A DNA stretch of 50,772 nucleotides from an uncultured Lachnospiraceae bacterium. Its GTDB lineage: Bacteria > Bacillota > Clostridia > Lachnospirales > Lachnospiraceae. The notes under the pieces were generated by a model. That model worked only from the letters and a program-made list of their open reading frames with translations, was not told the DNA's origin and did no database searches. Numbering within the stretch: the stretch's first letter is position 1; every line of letters begins with the position of its first letter. Location of the stretch: positions 1 to 50,772 of the forward strand of contig CAJUOE010000161.1 in NCBI GenBank assembly GCA_910587895.1, read 5' to 3'. Positions 42,500 to 50,744 of the stretch are shown piece after piece. Both the position numbers and the translations under genes were made by a program.

Positions 42500-42874
42500 C
42501 TAATTCGTATCTGCGTCAACTTCCGATTCCACTCCGTTTTGAATCTCCACCACTACCCGGTTCGGCAGACATACCAGACTCTCGCCCTGCCGGCTTACCG
42601 GACGGTGATTGACACAGATTCTGTCCGGACAGGAGGCCCCCGTAATATCTGCTTTCCCCTCCCGGATTTGCAGAATATTGTAACGTTCGTTCTCCTGGCG
42701 GATTTCTACTACGGCATCCTTTGACAATGGATACCGGCCCCACTCCTCGCCGTCCAGGTAGACAACGGCCTGAGGCTCATTTGTCGTAAGCGTGGAATAA
42801 AATGACACTCCGCCAAAAACAGCCAGCGCAAGTACAAGAATCACCGCAATCAAAATTACATCATTTTTTTTCAT
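42500..42874 (-). CDS. NusG domain II-containing membrane-anchored protein
   Basis: About 124 residues with one N-terminal membrane helix ('VILIAVILVLALAVFGGVSFY') followed by an extracytoplasmic beta domain of the NusG-II type ('AVVYLDGEEWGRYPLSKDAVVEI' ... 'SCPDRICVNHRPVSRQGESLVCLPNRVVVEI'). A Cys pair (SCPDRIC) is typical. Despite the name these proteins do not act in transcription; they occur with ApbE and Gx proteins. The start at 42874 overlaps the apbE end by 14 nt and matches homologues beginning MKKND. Confidence 0.87.
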   Translation of the reverse strand: MKKNDVILIAVILVLALAVFGGVSFYSTLTTNEPQAVVYLDGEEWGRYPLSKDAVVEIRQENERYNILQIREGKADITGASCPDRICVNHRPVSRQGESLVCLPNRVVVEIQNGVESEVDADTN

Positions 42875-43916
42875 TGGCTTTAAACCCGCTGGAATAGCGG
42901 ATTTCTCCATCCTTTCCAATCCACATGGCCTCCACGTCCTGCAATTTCTCTACCATAGCCAGCCCTTTTTCATACCTCATGTTAAACAACGCCGTTGAAA
43001 GCCCATCGGCAATCCCGGAATCCTTCGCCTGTACGGTAACGGAAGCAAAAAAATCCGGCGGCATATTGGTATCCGGGTCAATAATATGGCAGTAACGCTG
43101 ATTGCCTACTTCATAATACCGCTGATAATCTCCGCTGGTAACCACGCAGTCATCGAAAAGTCCGACTGTCGCCAGATATGCTTTCTCACTGTCGGTATCC
43201 GGATTTTCCACGCCTACGTTCCAGGGCGTGCCATCTGCTTTCCCGCCTACAGCGCACACATTCCCGCCTACGGAAATCAATGCGTGCTCCATGCCAATCT
43301 CCCTGGCATATTCCGCCAGTTTCTGCACGGCATAACCTTTTCCTATGCTCCCAACATCCAGGGACATCTTCGCATCCGCAAGGTAAACGGTGGACTTCTC
43401 CTCATCCAGCATCAGAAAATCCATATTGGTATGCGCCGCGCGCCTGGCAAGCTCCTCCTCTGGAGGCAGTTTGGCAGTCCGCCGCTTTCGCAGTCCCTCT
43501 TCACGGTATTCATGCCACAGCGAGAGCACGCTGCCATATGCAATCTGTAGCTTGCCATCGGTCATAACATACATCTGCCTGCCGAGTTTCAGCAAATCCA
43601 TAATTTCTTCCCCGACCTCCACGGCAGTTTCGCCTGCTGCGTCGTTAATCGTCTTGAGATTGTTGATCCCGTCATACGTATGGTAAATATCGTACAGCTG
43701 ATGGTAATGGAGCAGCCTCTCCTCCAGCAATTCCATTTTCTCCGAAAATGCTTCCTGGCTTGTGTCATATCCGGTAATTGTTGTCACCGTATCGAAACAG
43801 CCAAAAAACTGTCCCTCGTACCTCTGCGGTCCCCGTGTCCGGTAATGCAGGGCGGATCCTCCCAAAAGAACCAGGATTACAGCCGCAAGGATTGCTGCCT
43901 GGCATATTTTTTTCAT
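42861..43916 (-). CDS. apbE: FAD:protein FMN transferase ApbE
   Basis: Extracytoplasmic enzyme that attaches FMN covalently to Ser/Thr of target flavoproteins using FAD. The 351 residues begin with a membrane or signal segment ('AAILAAVILVLLGGSALHY'). Family motifs are 'FDTVTTITGYD', 'MSLDVGSIGKGYAVQKL', 'SVGGNVCAVGGKADGTPWNVGVENPD' and 'HIIDPDTNMPP' with 'DGLSTALFNM'. No flavoprotein target gene lies in the window. It heads the run apbE, NusG-II, Gx, ABC, ABC, response regulator. The ribosome-binding site is AGGAAAGGAA; no clear promoter is visible between the upstream terminator and the start. Confidence 0.94.
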   Translation of the reverse strand: MKKICQAAILAAVILVLLGGSALHYRTRGPQRYEGQFFGCFDTVTTITGYDTSQEAFSEKMELLEERLLHYHQLYDIYHTYDGINNLKTINDAAGETAVEVGEEIMDLLKLGRQMYVMTDGKLQIAYGSVLSLWHEYREEGLRKRRTAKLPPEEELARRAAHTNMDFLMLDEEKSTVYLADAKMSLDVGSIGKGYAVQKLAEYAREIGMEHALISVGGNVCAVGGKADGTPWNVGVENPDTDSEKAYLATVGLFDDCVVTSGDYQRYYEVGNQRYCHIIDPDTNMPPDFFASVTVQAKDSGIADGLSTALFNMRYEKGLAMVEKLQDVEAMWIGKDGEIRYSSGFKANEKK

Positions 43917-43973
43917 TCCATTTCCTTTCCTGTGACAGGCAAAGCGGGCAGGCTTACCGCACTTCCCTGAAAC

Positions 43974-44017
43974 AAAAAGGGTATGGAAACGATAGTTCTC
44001 CGTCTCTCATACCCTTT
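43974..44017 (-). terminator. Rho-independent terminator after the foldase gene
   Basis: A 10-bp stem AAAGGGTATG/CATACCCTTT (43976-43985, 44008-44017) with a 22-nt loop, followed on the minus strand by TTTTTGTTT. It lies 16 nt after the PrsA-like gene and before apbE. Confidence 0.85.
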
Positions 44018-44033
44018 CCACTCTACACTTATC

Positions 44034-45209
44034 TTATTCCTCTTTATCCGAATCTTCTGCTGCTGCGTCATCCCCGGCGTCTTCTGCCTGCGCGTCATCT
44101 CCACTGCCTTCTGCCTGTGTGTCATCTCCGCCGTCTTCCGCCTGCGCATCATCCGACGTTCCTTCTGTCTGCGCATCATCTTCAGCCTCTTCCGTTGCCT
44201 TGATGGAGAACAATTCGTCAAATTTTACTTTCGCCCATTCTTCCTCATTTATCTCGTATTTCACGCCTTCTTTGTATTTATCGCAGACTTCTGTGTAATG
44301 GTCATTCTTACGGTCTGTGACGATGGAATTCTTCTTATTCTCTGTGGCTTCCTCATCAAACAAGCTGTCCATGCGCACCACATAGTAATTATCATCCGTA
44401 GTGATGACCTCGCTGATTTCGCCTTCCTTTAATTTCTTCGCAGCCTCAATCACGGAGTCGTCCAAGGTATAGCTCTCGTCATTATCGCCAAAGGTGGCAG
44501 TCGATGCAGTATAGCCCGCTGTCTCCGCCGCGCCCTCGAAATCATCCTTCGCCGACTTCTGGAACGTCTCTATCTTCTGCTTATTTTCCGCCTTTTCCTC
44601 ATCTGTGTAATCTACTTTATTTCCTTCTTCATCCGTGGTGGAGTTGATGGCAGCCTGTACATAACTAATCTTCTTCTGCGCAGCCTCCTCATCCGATACC
44701 TCCGTATCTACCTCCGCATGGATGGCGTTTCGCATCTTGGACTGAATCGTGGTCAGGCGCAGCATTTCCTTAACATAATCCTTCGTTGCACCCAGCTGGT
44801 TGATTGCCGATTTGGTATTATCCTCCATAAATTTCTCAGCCGCAACGTCCATAGCGGAAAGTTCCTCGTCTGTAATTTCCACTTTATAATCGGACATATG
44901 TTTCTCCAGCAAATAATATTCTTCAATGGAATCCGCCACGCTCTTCTTTACGGAAGTCTCGGAATCCACGTCCTCCTCAAAGAAATTCTGTCCCCAGATG
45001 TCCTGATCCTGTCCAAACATGGAAGCAAAGTTGCCATCGTAAATTGCCTGCTGGTATCTGGCCATAAAATTCATGAATCCCAGGGAAATCTCCTGCCCGT
45101 CCAGCGTCGCTCCCGTTTTGCCTGCATCAATACTATTGCCGCATCCGCTCAACGCAGATACACCCAATACCGCTGCCATAAGCAACGGCAGTAATTTTCT
45201 TGCTCTCAT
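44034..45209 (-). CDS. prsA: PrsA/SurA-like lipoprotein foldase (peptidyl-prolyl isomerase family)
   Basis: Membrane-anchored lipoprotein thought to help secreted proteins fold. 391 residues: signal peptide with lipobox LSGC (Cys near 22), a SurA-N-like helical region (~30-170) and a parvulin-like domain ~190-320 ('EISEVITTDDNYYVVRMDSLFDEEATEN'). The C-terminal ~50 residues repeat the units 'DDAQAEDGG/DDTQAEGSG' and are strongly acidic. The parvulin core looks weakly conserved, so isomerase activity is uncertain. The start at 45209 is set by AGGAGG; longer in-frame starts precede it. It is preceded by mfd, as in many clostridia. Confidence 0.85.
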   Translation of the reverse strand: MRARKLLPLLMAAVLGVSALSGCGNSIDAGKTGATLDGQEISLGFMNFMARYQQAIYDGNFASMFGQDQDIWGQNFFEEDVDSETSVKKSVADSIEEYYLLEKHMSDYKVEITDEELSAMDVAAEKFMEDNTKSAINQLGATKDYVKEMLRLTTIQSKMRNAIHAEVDTEVSDEEAAQKKISYVQAAINSTTDEEGNKVDYTDEEKAENKQKIETFQKSAKDDFEGAAETAGYTASTATFGDNDESYTLDDSVIEAAKKLKEGEISEVITTDDNYYVVRMDSLFDEEATENKKNSIVTDRKNDHYTEVCDKYKEGVKYEINEEEWAKVKFDELFSIKATEEAEDDAQTEGTSDDAQAEDGGDDTQAEGSGDDAQAEDAGDDAAAEDSDKEE

Positions 45210-45294
45210 AATATCCTCCTGTGCGTATCTTTCTCTGCCACAAACTGCCTGCCGTGACAAAATTTCTGCCGGTTCTTCCGGCGCATATAAGTGT

Positions 45295-45323
45295 ATTATA
45301 GTTCTTTTTTTTCCTGCTAGCAA
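45295..45323 (-). promoter_or_regulatory. Sigma-A promoter of the foldase gene
   Basis: TTGCTA (45323-45318), 17-bp A-rich spacer and TATAAT (45300-45295) on the minus strand, about 80 nt upstream of the start. Confidence 0.8.
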
Positions 45324-45405
45324 CTGTTTTTGCAGGATTTCACACTTTTTTCATATAGTTCAGGCGGTCTGTGGCTTGTTTAAGGGACATGGGCCAAACT
45401 GTTTT

Positions 45406-48400
45406 TTATTCCAGATTTTCTTCCAACAAAAGCTCCCTGGTGTCCTCCAGTATCATCTCCACCTGTTCCAGCGCCCCCAGCGCTTTCTGCCTGGAATTGT
45501 TATTCCTGTCATATTCAAAGTAGGGTGCTTTTGCATCACGGACAAATTTTAACGCCCCCTCATACTTTTCTGCCATCGCCATAATATTGGCAGGATTTAT
45601 TTTGGCAAGATAGTAAAATACAAATTTAATTTTATCAGAAATCTCTTTGATTTCCGTATAATAACACGTATGTGCCTTTGCCCGCAGCCTTGCGATTGTC
45701 AGAAGGTTCTCCACGGATTTCGGCGGTTCCCCGAAACGGTCAATCAATTCCTCCATCATTTCCTCGCTCTCCTCGCGGTTTTCAATCACGGCAATCCGTT
45801 TGTAAATATCCAGTTTCTGAAATTCATTGGGGATGTAAGCCGGTGGTATGAAGGCATCGACATTCAATTCCAGCGTCGTCTCAAACTGTTCTGGCGCGGA
45901 CTCCCCTTTCAGGTTCTTGACCGCCTCATTCAGCATCTTGCAGTACAGGTCATAGCCTACCGCCTCCATATGGCCGTGCTGGCGCGCGCCCAGCAGATTC
46001 CCGGCTCCCCGGATTTCCAAATCGCGCATGGCAATCTTAAACCCGCTGCCCAGCTCCGTAAATTCGCGAATCGCAGACAGCCGTTTCTCCGCCACCTCCT
46101 TAAGCATCTTGTTCCTGCGATACATAAGGAACGCATAGGCCGTTCGATTGGAACGCCCCACCCGGCCGCGGAGCTGGTAGAGCTGCGACAGCCCCATATT
46201 ATCCGCATCGTGAATAATCATGGTATTGACATTTGAAATATCAAGCCCGGTCTCAATGATGGTCGTGCTCACCAGAACGTCAATCTCGCCATTGATAAAC
46301 TGGTACATGATATTTTCCAGCTCGCGCTCCTTCATCTGCCCATGGGCAAACGCGACGTTCGCCTCCGGCACCAGCCCGGCAATCTTCGAGGTAATCTCCA
46401 CAATCTGATTGACACGGTTAAATACATAAAATACCTGCCCGCCGCGCGCCAGCTCCCGATGAATCGCCTCGCGCACAATCTCCTCATTGTACTCCATCAC
46501 ATACGTCTGGATGGGAAGTCTGTCCATCGGCGGCTCCTCCAAAACGCTCATATCCCGGATTCCAATCAGGCTCATGTGCAATGTCCTTGGAATCGGGGTC
46601 GCCGTCAAAGTCAGCACATCCACATCTTTCTTCATCTGTTTGATTTTCTCTTTGTGCGTCACGCCAAAACGCTGCTCCTCATCAATGATGAGCAGCCCCA
46701 AATCCTTAAATTCCACATCTTTCGACAAAATCCGGTGCGTGCCAATCACAATGTCCACCATGCCGCGCTTTAAGTCCGCCACGGTATTTTTCATCTGCGC
46801 AGACGTACAGAAACGGCACATCAAATCCACGCGCACCGGAAAATCCTTCATCCGCTGCGCAAACGTATTATAATGCTGCTGCGCCAGAATTGTGGTGGGA
46901 ACGAGATATGCCACCTGTTTCCCCTCCTGCACCGCTTTAAATGCTGCGCGAATGGCAATCTCTGTCTTTCCGTAACCCACGTCGCCGCAGATAAGGCGAT
47001 CCATGATCTTTTTGCTCTCCATATCGCGTTTCGTCGCCTCAATCGCCAGCGCCTGGTCTTCTGTTTCCTCAAATGGAAACAATTCCTCAAATTCTTTCTG
47101 CCAGACCGTGTCCGGTCCATACACGAACCCTTCCGTCTGCTGCCTTGTCGCGTAGAGGTCCACCAGTTCTTTTGCGATCTCATTCACCGCGCCCCGCACG
47201 CGGCTCTTCGTCTTCTTCCACTCCTGGCCGTCTAGGCGGTTGATCTTCGGTTTCTTCGCCTCCGCCCCGGCATATTTCTGAATCGCCTCAAGCTGTGTCG
47301 CAAGAACATACAGGGTACTGCCCTTGTCATATTCAATCTTTACATAATCCTTGGCTGTCTTTTCAATTTCAATCTTCTCAATCCCCCGGTAAATGCCTAC
47401 ACCGTACTGCTCATGCACGACATAATCACCCACGCTCAAATCCGTAAAACTCTGAATTTTCTCTCCCTCATAAATTTTGCGTTTCTTCTTCCGTTTCTTC
47501 TCCTCGCCAAAAATATCACTTTCCGAAATCACCACAAACTGTAAATCCGGATACTCAAACCCCTTTTTCAGCTTGCCATAGGCAACCATCACCTCTCCCG
47601 GCTGTACCGAATGGTCATAATCCTCACTGTAAAAACAGTTCAGTCCCTCCGCCTGCAAATCCTCTGCCAGGTGTTTGGCCCTTGTTCCGGAACCTGACAG
47701 AAGGATCACCTGGTATTTCTTCTTCCGATAGAGCTGCAAATCTTTTACCAGCAAATCAAAACTGCGGTTATAGGGGTTGACCGTTCTTGTATTTATATTA
47801 TATCTTGTTTTAATTTCTAATTCATTTACATTGTAATCCAGCGTTGTCAGAGCCACACATTTTTGCATCTGCATTTTTGCAAGTATTTCTTCTCCGGAAT
47901 ACATGGCTTCCATCTGCCCCGGCAGGATATAGCCTTTTTCCAGACGATGCTGCATACTCTCCGAAAATTCCTGTCCAATGACGCGTCCCTTTTCCGCAAT
48001 CCTTGCCGGCTCATCCAAAAATACAACCGTGTTTTCCCGGTCAAAGTAATCCAAAAACGAGACGGTCTCCCTGGCAAAATAAGTCAGAAAGCTGTCCAGC
48101 CCCGCGCCCTGTCCAAGCTCCCGCACTTCTTCCGCCAGCGACTCCACCATCGTCTTTAAACGGTGCGCCTCTTCCGTCTTCATTTCCTTTCGAAAAGATT
48201 CATACAGGCGTTCCTTCTCCTGCTCCATCTTCTCAAGCCCGCGCTGCACCCGCTCCTTCGAAAGAACAACTTCGCTCGCCGGATAAATCCGCACCTGCTG
48301 CAGATTTTCTATGGAACGCTGGCTTAAAACATCAAAACTGCGAATCGAGTCTATCTCATCGCCCCAAAGCTCAATGCGGTATGGATTCTCCTCCGTCAGG

Positions 48401-48945
48401 GGAAAAATATCAAGAATCCCACCCCGCACGGCAAATTGCCCGGCGCTCTCGACCTGATAATTGCGCTCATATCCCATATGCACCAGTGTATGTTTCACCT
48501 CTTCCATATCCAGCTCATCCGCCAGCGCATACACCTGAACACCCTCTGCAATTACAGGCAAAGGCATCACCCTGTCCATCAGGGCGTCAAAAGTCGTAAT
48601 CACCGTGATCTGCTCCTGTTCCATCAGCGCTTTCACCGCCATAAGGCGTTCTGCCGTCAGAAGGTTTCCCCGGATATCGGACTGGTAAAACAGCACATCC
48701 TTCGGCGGATAGTAGACCACATTCCGGTCAAAAAAACGGTAATTTTCATATAATTCCCGTGCCTTCTGCTCCTGAAACGTAACCACAAGCCCGCTGCGCC
48801 CCTCGCCCAAAATACTATACATGAAATGAGGCTTCTGGGTGTCTATACACCCGGAAACCTGCACGATCCCTTTTCCATTTATTAATTCTTTTTTTAATTT
48901 ATTATATTCTTCAAGCTCTAACAGTGGCTCTGTAAAACTCCTCAT
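45406..48945 (-). CDS. mfd: Transcription-repair coupling factor Mfd
   Basis: ATP-dependent translocase that removes RNA polymerase stalled at DNA lesions and recruits UvrA. About 1179 residues: UvrB-like N-terminal domains, RNA polymerase interacting domain 'SVGDYVVHEQYGVGIYRGIEKIE' near 500, helicase motifs 'GDVGYGKTEIA' (Walker A) and 'LLIIDEEQRFGV' (DEEQ), 'LTATPIPRTLHMSL', the RecG-like TRG region, and a C-terminal domain ending near 'KIKFVFYYLAKIN'. The start at 48945 is set by GGGAGG; an in-frame ATG at 48972 would overlap pth. It follows pth by 13 nt, as in Bacillus. Confidence 0.96.
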   Translation of the reverse strand: MRSFTEPLLELEEYNKLKKELINGKGIVQVSGCIDTQKPHFMYSILGEGRSGLVVTFQEQKARELYENYRFFDRNVVYYPPKDVLFYQSDIRGNLLTAERLMAVKALMEQEQITVITTFDALMDRVMPLPVIAEGVQVYALADELDMEEVKHTLVHMGYERNYQVESAGQFAVRGGILDIFPLTEENPYRIELWGDEIDSIRSFDVLSQRSIENLQQVRIYPASEVVLSKERVQRGLEKMEQEKERLYESFRKEMKTEEAHRLKTMVESLAEEVRELGQGAGLDSFLTYFARETVSFLDYFDRENTVVFLDEPARIAEKGRVIGQEFSESMQHRLEKGYILPGQMEAMYSGEEILAKMQMQKCVALTTLDYNVNELEIKTRYNINTRTVNPYNRSFDLLVKDLQLYRKKKYQVILLSGSGTRAKHLAEDLQAEGLNCFYSEDYDHSVQPGEVMVAYGKLKKGFEYPDLQFVVISESDIFGEEKKRKKKRKIYEGEKIQSFTDLSVGDYVVHEQYGVGIYRGIEKIEIEKTAKDYVKIEYDKGSTLYVLATQLEAIQKYAGAEAKKPKINRLDGQEWKKTKSRVRGAVNEIAKELVDLYATRQQTEGFVYGPDTVWQKEFEELFPFEETEDQALAIEATKRDMESKKIMDRLICGDVGYGKTEIAIRAAFKAVQEGKQVAYLVPTTILAQQHYNTFAQRMKDFPVRVDLMCRFCTSAQMKNTVADLKRGMVDIVIGTHRILSKDVEFKDLGLLIIDEEQRFGVTHKEKIKQMKKDVDVLTLTATPIPRTLHMSLIGIRDMSVLEEPPMDRLPIQTYVMEYNEEIVREAIHRELARGGQVFYVFNRVNQIVEITSKIAGLVPEANVAFAHGQMKERELENIMYQFINGEIDVLVSTTIIETGLDISNVNTMIIHDADNMGLSQLYQLRGRVGRSNRTAYAFLMYRRNKMLKEVAEKRLSAIREFTELGSGFKIAMRDLEIRGAGNLLGARQHGHMEAVGYDLYCKMLNEAVKNLKGESAPEQFETTLELNVDAFIPPAYIPNEFQKLDIYKRIAVIENREESEEMMEELIDRFGEPPKSVENLLTIARLRAKAHTCYYTEIKEISDKIKFVFYYLAKINPANIMAMAEKYEGALKFVRDAKAPYFEYDRNNNSRQKALGALEQVEMILEDTRELLLEENLE

Positions 48946-48958
48946 ACTGCCTCCCTTT

Positions 48959-49519
48959 TCAGTTAAACTCATTCATCGCCAAATCCGTCTTCCCCTGCAC
49001 CATCATTTCAACCGCATCACACGCCTTCTCACAGGCCTCCTTCATCAACAACCGGTCTTTTTTGGAAGGTCGGCTCAACACATAATCCGCAAGATCCCAG
49101 TCCTGCGGCTTTTCCCCTACGCCTATTTTAATCCGCCCAAATTCCTGCGTGCCCAGGTGGCTGATAATATTTTTCATCCCATTATGCCCCCCGGCGCTGC
49201 CTTTTTTGCGGATGCGCAGCCTGCCCGGTACAAGGCTGATGTCATCGTAAACCACAATCAAATCCGTCTCCGGCTGTAATTTATAAAAATTCAGGACGGC
49301 GCCGATGCTCTCTCCGCTCAGGTTCATAAACGTCTGCGGTTTTACCAGCAGCACCTTCTGCCCCTCTATCACACCCATGCCGCACAATGCTTTATGTTTC
49401 TTATCCTTTACGCGAATACGGTATTTCTTCGCCAGCATATCAACCACGTCAAATCCGATATTGTGACGGGTGCCGTCATATCTCAGGGAAGGATTCCCCA
49501 GTCCTGCAATTACAAACAT
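48959..49519 (-). CDS. pth: Peptidyl-tRNA hydrolase
   Basis: Recycles peptidyl-tRNAs released from ribosomes. The 186-residue enzyme has 'VIAGLGNPSLRYDGTRHNIGFDVVD' with the catalytic His in RHNIG, 'KPQTFMNLSGESIG', 'DLIVVYDDISLVPGRLRIRKKGSAGGHNGMKNI' and 'RIKIGVGEKP'. Normal length. The ribosome-binding site AAAGGAGA precedes the ATG. It lies 27 nt after uppP and directly before mfd, so uppP-pth-mfd may be one transcript. Confidence 0.96.
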   Translation of the reverse strand: MFVIAGLGNPSLRYDGTRHNIGFDVVDMLAKKYRIRVKDKKHKALCGMGVIEGQKVLLVKPQTFMNLSGESIGAVLNFYKLQPETDLIVVYDDISLVPGRLRIRKKGSAGGHNGMKNIISHLGTQEFGRIKIGVGEKPQDWDLADYVLSRPSKKDRLLMKEACEKACDAVEMMVQGKTDLAMNEFN

Positions 49520-49546
49520 GATCCTGTCTCCTTTATCCTATGTAAG

Positions 49547-50380
49547 CTATTCCACCATTCCCGACAACACCCCAAAATACAAAAGCACCAATGCGCCGAG
49601 AAATATCCGGTACCAGGCAAACACCTTGAAATCATGCTTTTTGATATATCCCATCAGGAAACGGATCACCACCACCGACACGAGGAAGGAAACCGCCATT
49701 CCCACCAGCAGGATTGCCAGTTCCTGGCCGGAAAATGCAAAACCGAATTTAACAAGTTTCAACAGGCTTGCCCCGAACATGACCGGGATCGCCAGATAAA
49801 AGGTAAACTCCGCCGCCACTGTCCTTGAAACGCCAATCATCAGCGCCCCGATAATCGTCGCTCCGGAACGCGAAGTTCCCGGAAATATTGCTGCCACTAG
49901 CTGAAACAGCCCGATAATCAAGGCAACCTGCCAGGTAAGGTCTTTCGTGCGCCGAATCACAGGCTTCGTGTGTTTGTTGCGATTCTCCACAAAGATAAAG
50001 ACAATTCCCACAACAATCAGCATCACTGCAACCACCCAGAAGTTATAGAGGTGTTCATCCAGCCAGTCTCCAAACACGACGCCTACCACGCCCGCCGGAA
50101 CACAGGCAACCAGAATCTTCCCCCACAGCTCCATGATATCCCGGTCAACCTTCTCCCTGCGCGTAAAATGAAACGGAAAAATCTTCTTCCAGAACATCAA
50201 TACCACGGCGAGAATCGCCCCCAGCTGCACCACGACCAGAAACATACTCCAAAACTCTTCCGACACCTTCATCGGCATGATTTTCTCCAGCAATATCATG
50301 TGTCCGGTGCTGCTGATTGGCAGCCATTCCGTAATTCCCTCCACAATACCGTATATGATCGCTTTTATTATCTCCAACAT
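49547..50380 (-). CDS. uppP: Undecaprenyl-diphosphate phosphatase UppP (BacA)
   Basis: Integral membrane enzyme that recycles undecaprenyl pyrophosphate for cell-wall synthesis and gives some bacitracin resistance. About 277 residues with seven or eight membrane segments. The two catalytic motifs are 'IVEGITEWLPISSTGHMIL' and 'PGTSRSGATI'. I place the start at 50380 (MLEIIKAI, as in homologues), preceded by GAAAGGATT. A longer frame from a GTG at 50464 would add 28 residues encoded by the shared leader segment described in the findings. Confidence 0.95.
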   Translation of the reverse strand: MLEIIKAIIYGIVEGITEWLPISSTGHMILLEKIMPMKVSEEFWSMFLVVVQLGAILAVVLMFWKKIFPFHFTRREKVDRDIMELWGKILVACVPAGVVGVVFGDWLDEHLYNFWVVAVMLIVVGIVFIFVENRNKHTKPVIRRTKDLTWQVALIIGLFQLVAAIFPGTSRSGATIIGALMIGVSRTVAAEFTFYLAIPVMFGASLLKLVKFGFAFSGQELAILLVGMAVSFLVSVVVIRFLMGYIKKHDFKVFAWYRIFLGALVLLYFGVLSGMVE

Positions 50381-50467
50381 AATTTTTTTAATCCTTTCTA
50401 TGTAGCTTTGCCAGTCATGAACAAAGCGGGCAGGCCCACTTCCACTGAAATAAAACAATTCCACTAT

Positions 50468-50496
50468 AGTATATCACACAATTTCCCGATTTAGAA
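50468..50496 (-). promoter_or_regulatory. Possible sigma-A promoter of uppP
   Basis: TATACT (50473-50468) with a 17-bp spacer from TTCTAA (50496-50491) on the minus strand. The -10 is good, the -35 weak. The region 50497-50542 is AT-rich and featureless. Confidence 0.5.
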
Positions 50497-50542
50497 ATAA
50501 TATTATTGAAAAATTATTTTGAAAATATGTAATTATTCAGAA

Positions 50543-50611
50543 CCCCAAGCCACAGACATGCCAGCAAAGCTGTCATTCGTCCCCAAAGGGACTTTTGTCT
50601 GTGGCTTGGGG
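50543..50611. repeat. 69-bp branched inverted-repeat structure upstream of uppP
   Basis: A perfect 16-bp outer stem, CCCCAAGCCACAGACA (50543-50558) with its complement (50596-50611), encloses two further small hairpins: CAGC-AAA-GCTG and GTCCC...GGGAC. This gives a three-way-junction shape. There is no U-tract on either strand, so it is not an ordinary terminator. It could be a palindromic repeat or a structured RNA whose gene continues past the right edge. Confidence 0.7.
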
Positions 50612-50719
50612 GATTATCACCTCCCTGGAAATACTTACTGTTCACTTATAATTTGAACCTATATGCAATTGTCGGGGCTGTCGCACGAAGAGCTCTCTAT
50701 AATATAACTTGTTCAAAAG

Positions 50720-50744
50720 GTACACATTGCTACGCAATGTGTAC
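50720..50744. repeat. 11-bp palindrome with TAC loop near right edge
   Basis: GTACACATTGC (50720-50730), loop TAC, GCAATGTGTAC (50734-50744). With one bulge the pairing extends to AAAG/CTTT. The core GC-TAC-GC matches the inner hairpin of the repeat at 15908-15923. No gene is recognised from 50612 to 50772. Confidence 0.6.

Noticed and set aside
45670..46236. Long plus-strand open frames opposite mfd and similar ones opposite ftsH, tilS, cca and others
   Set aside because: They lie antisense to clear conserved genes, have no ribosome-binding sites or recognisable domains, and their His/Pro/Leu-rich composition is that of reversed coding strands.
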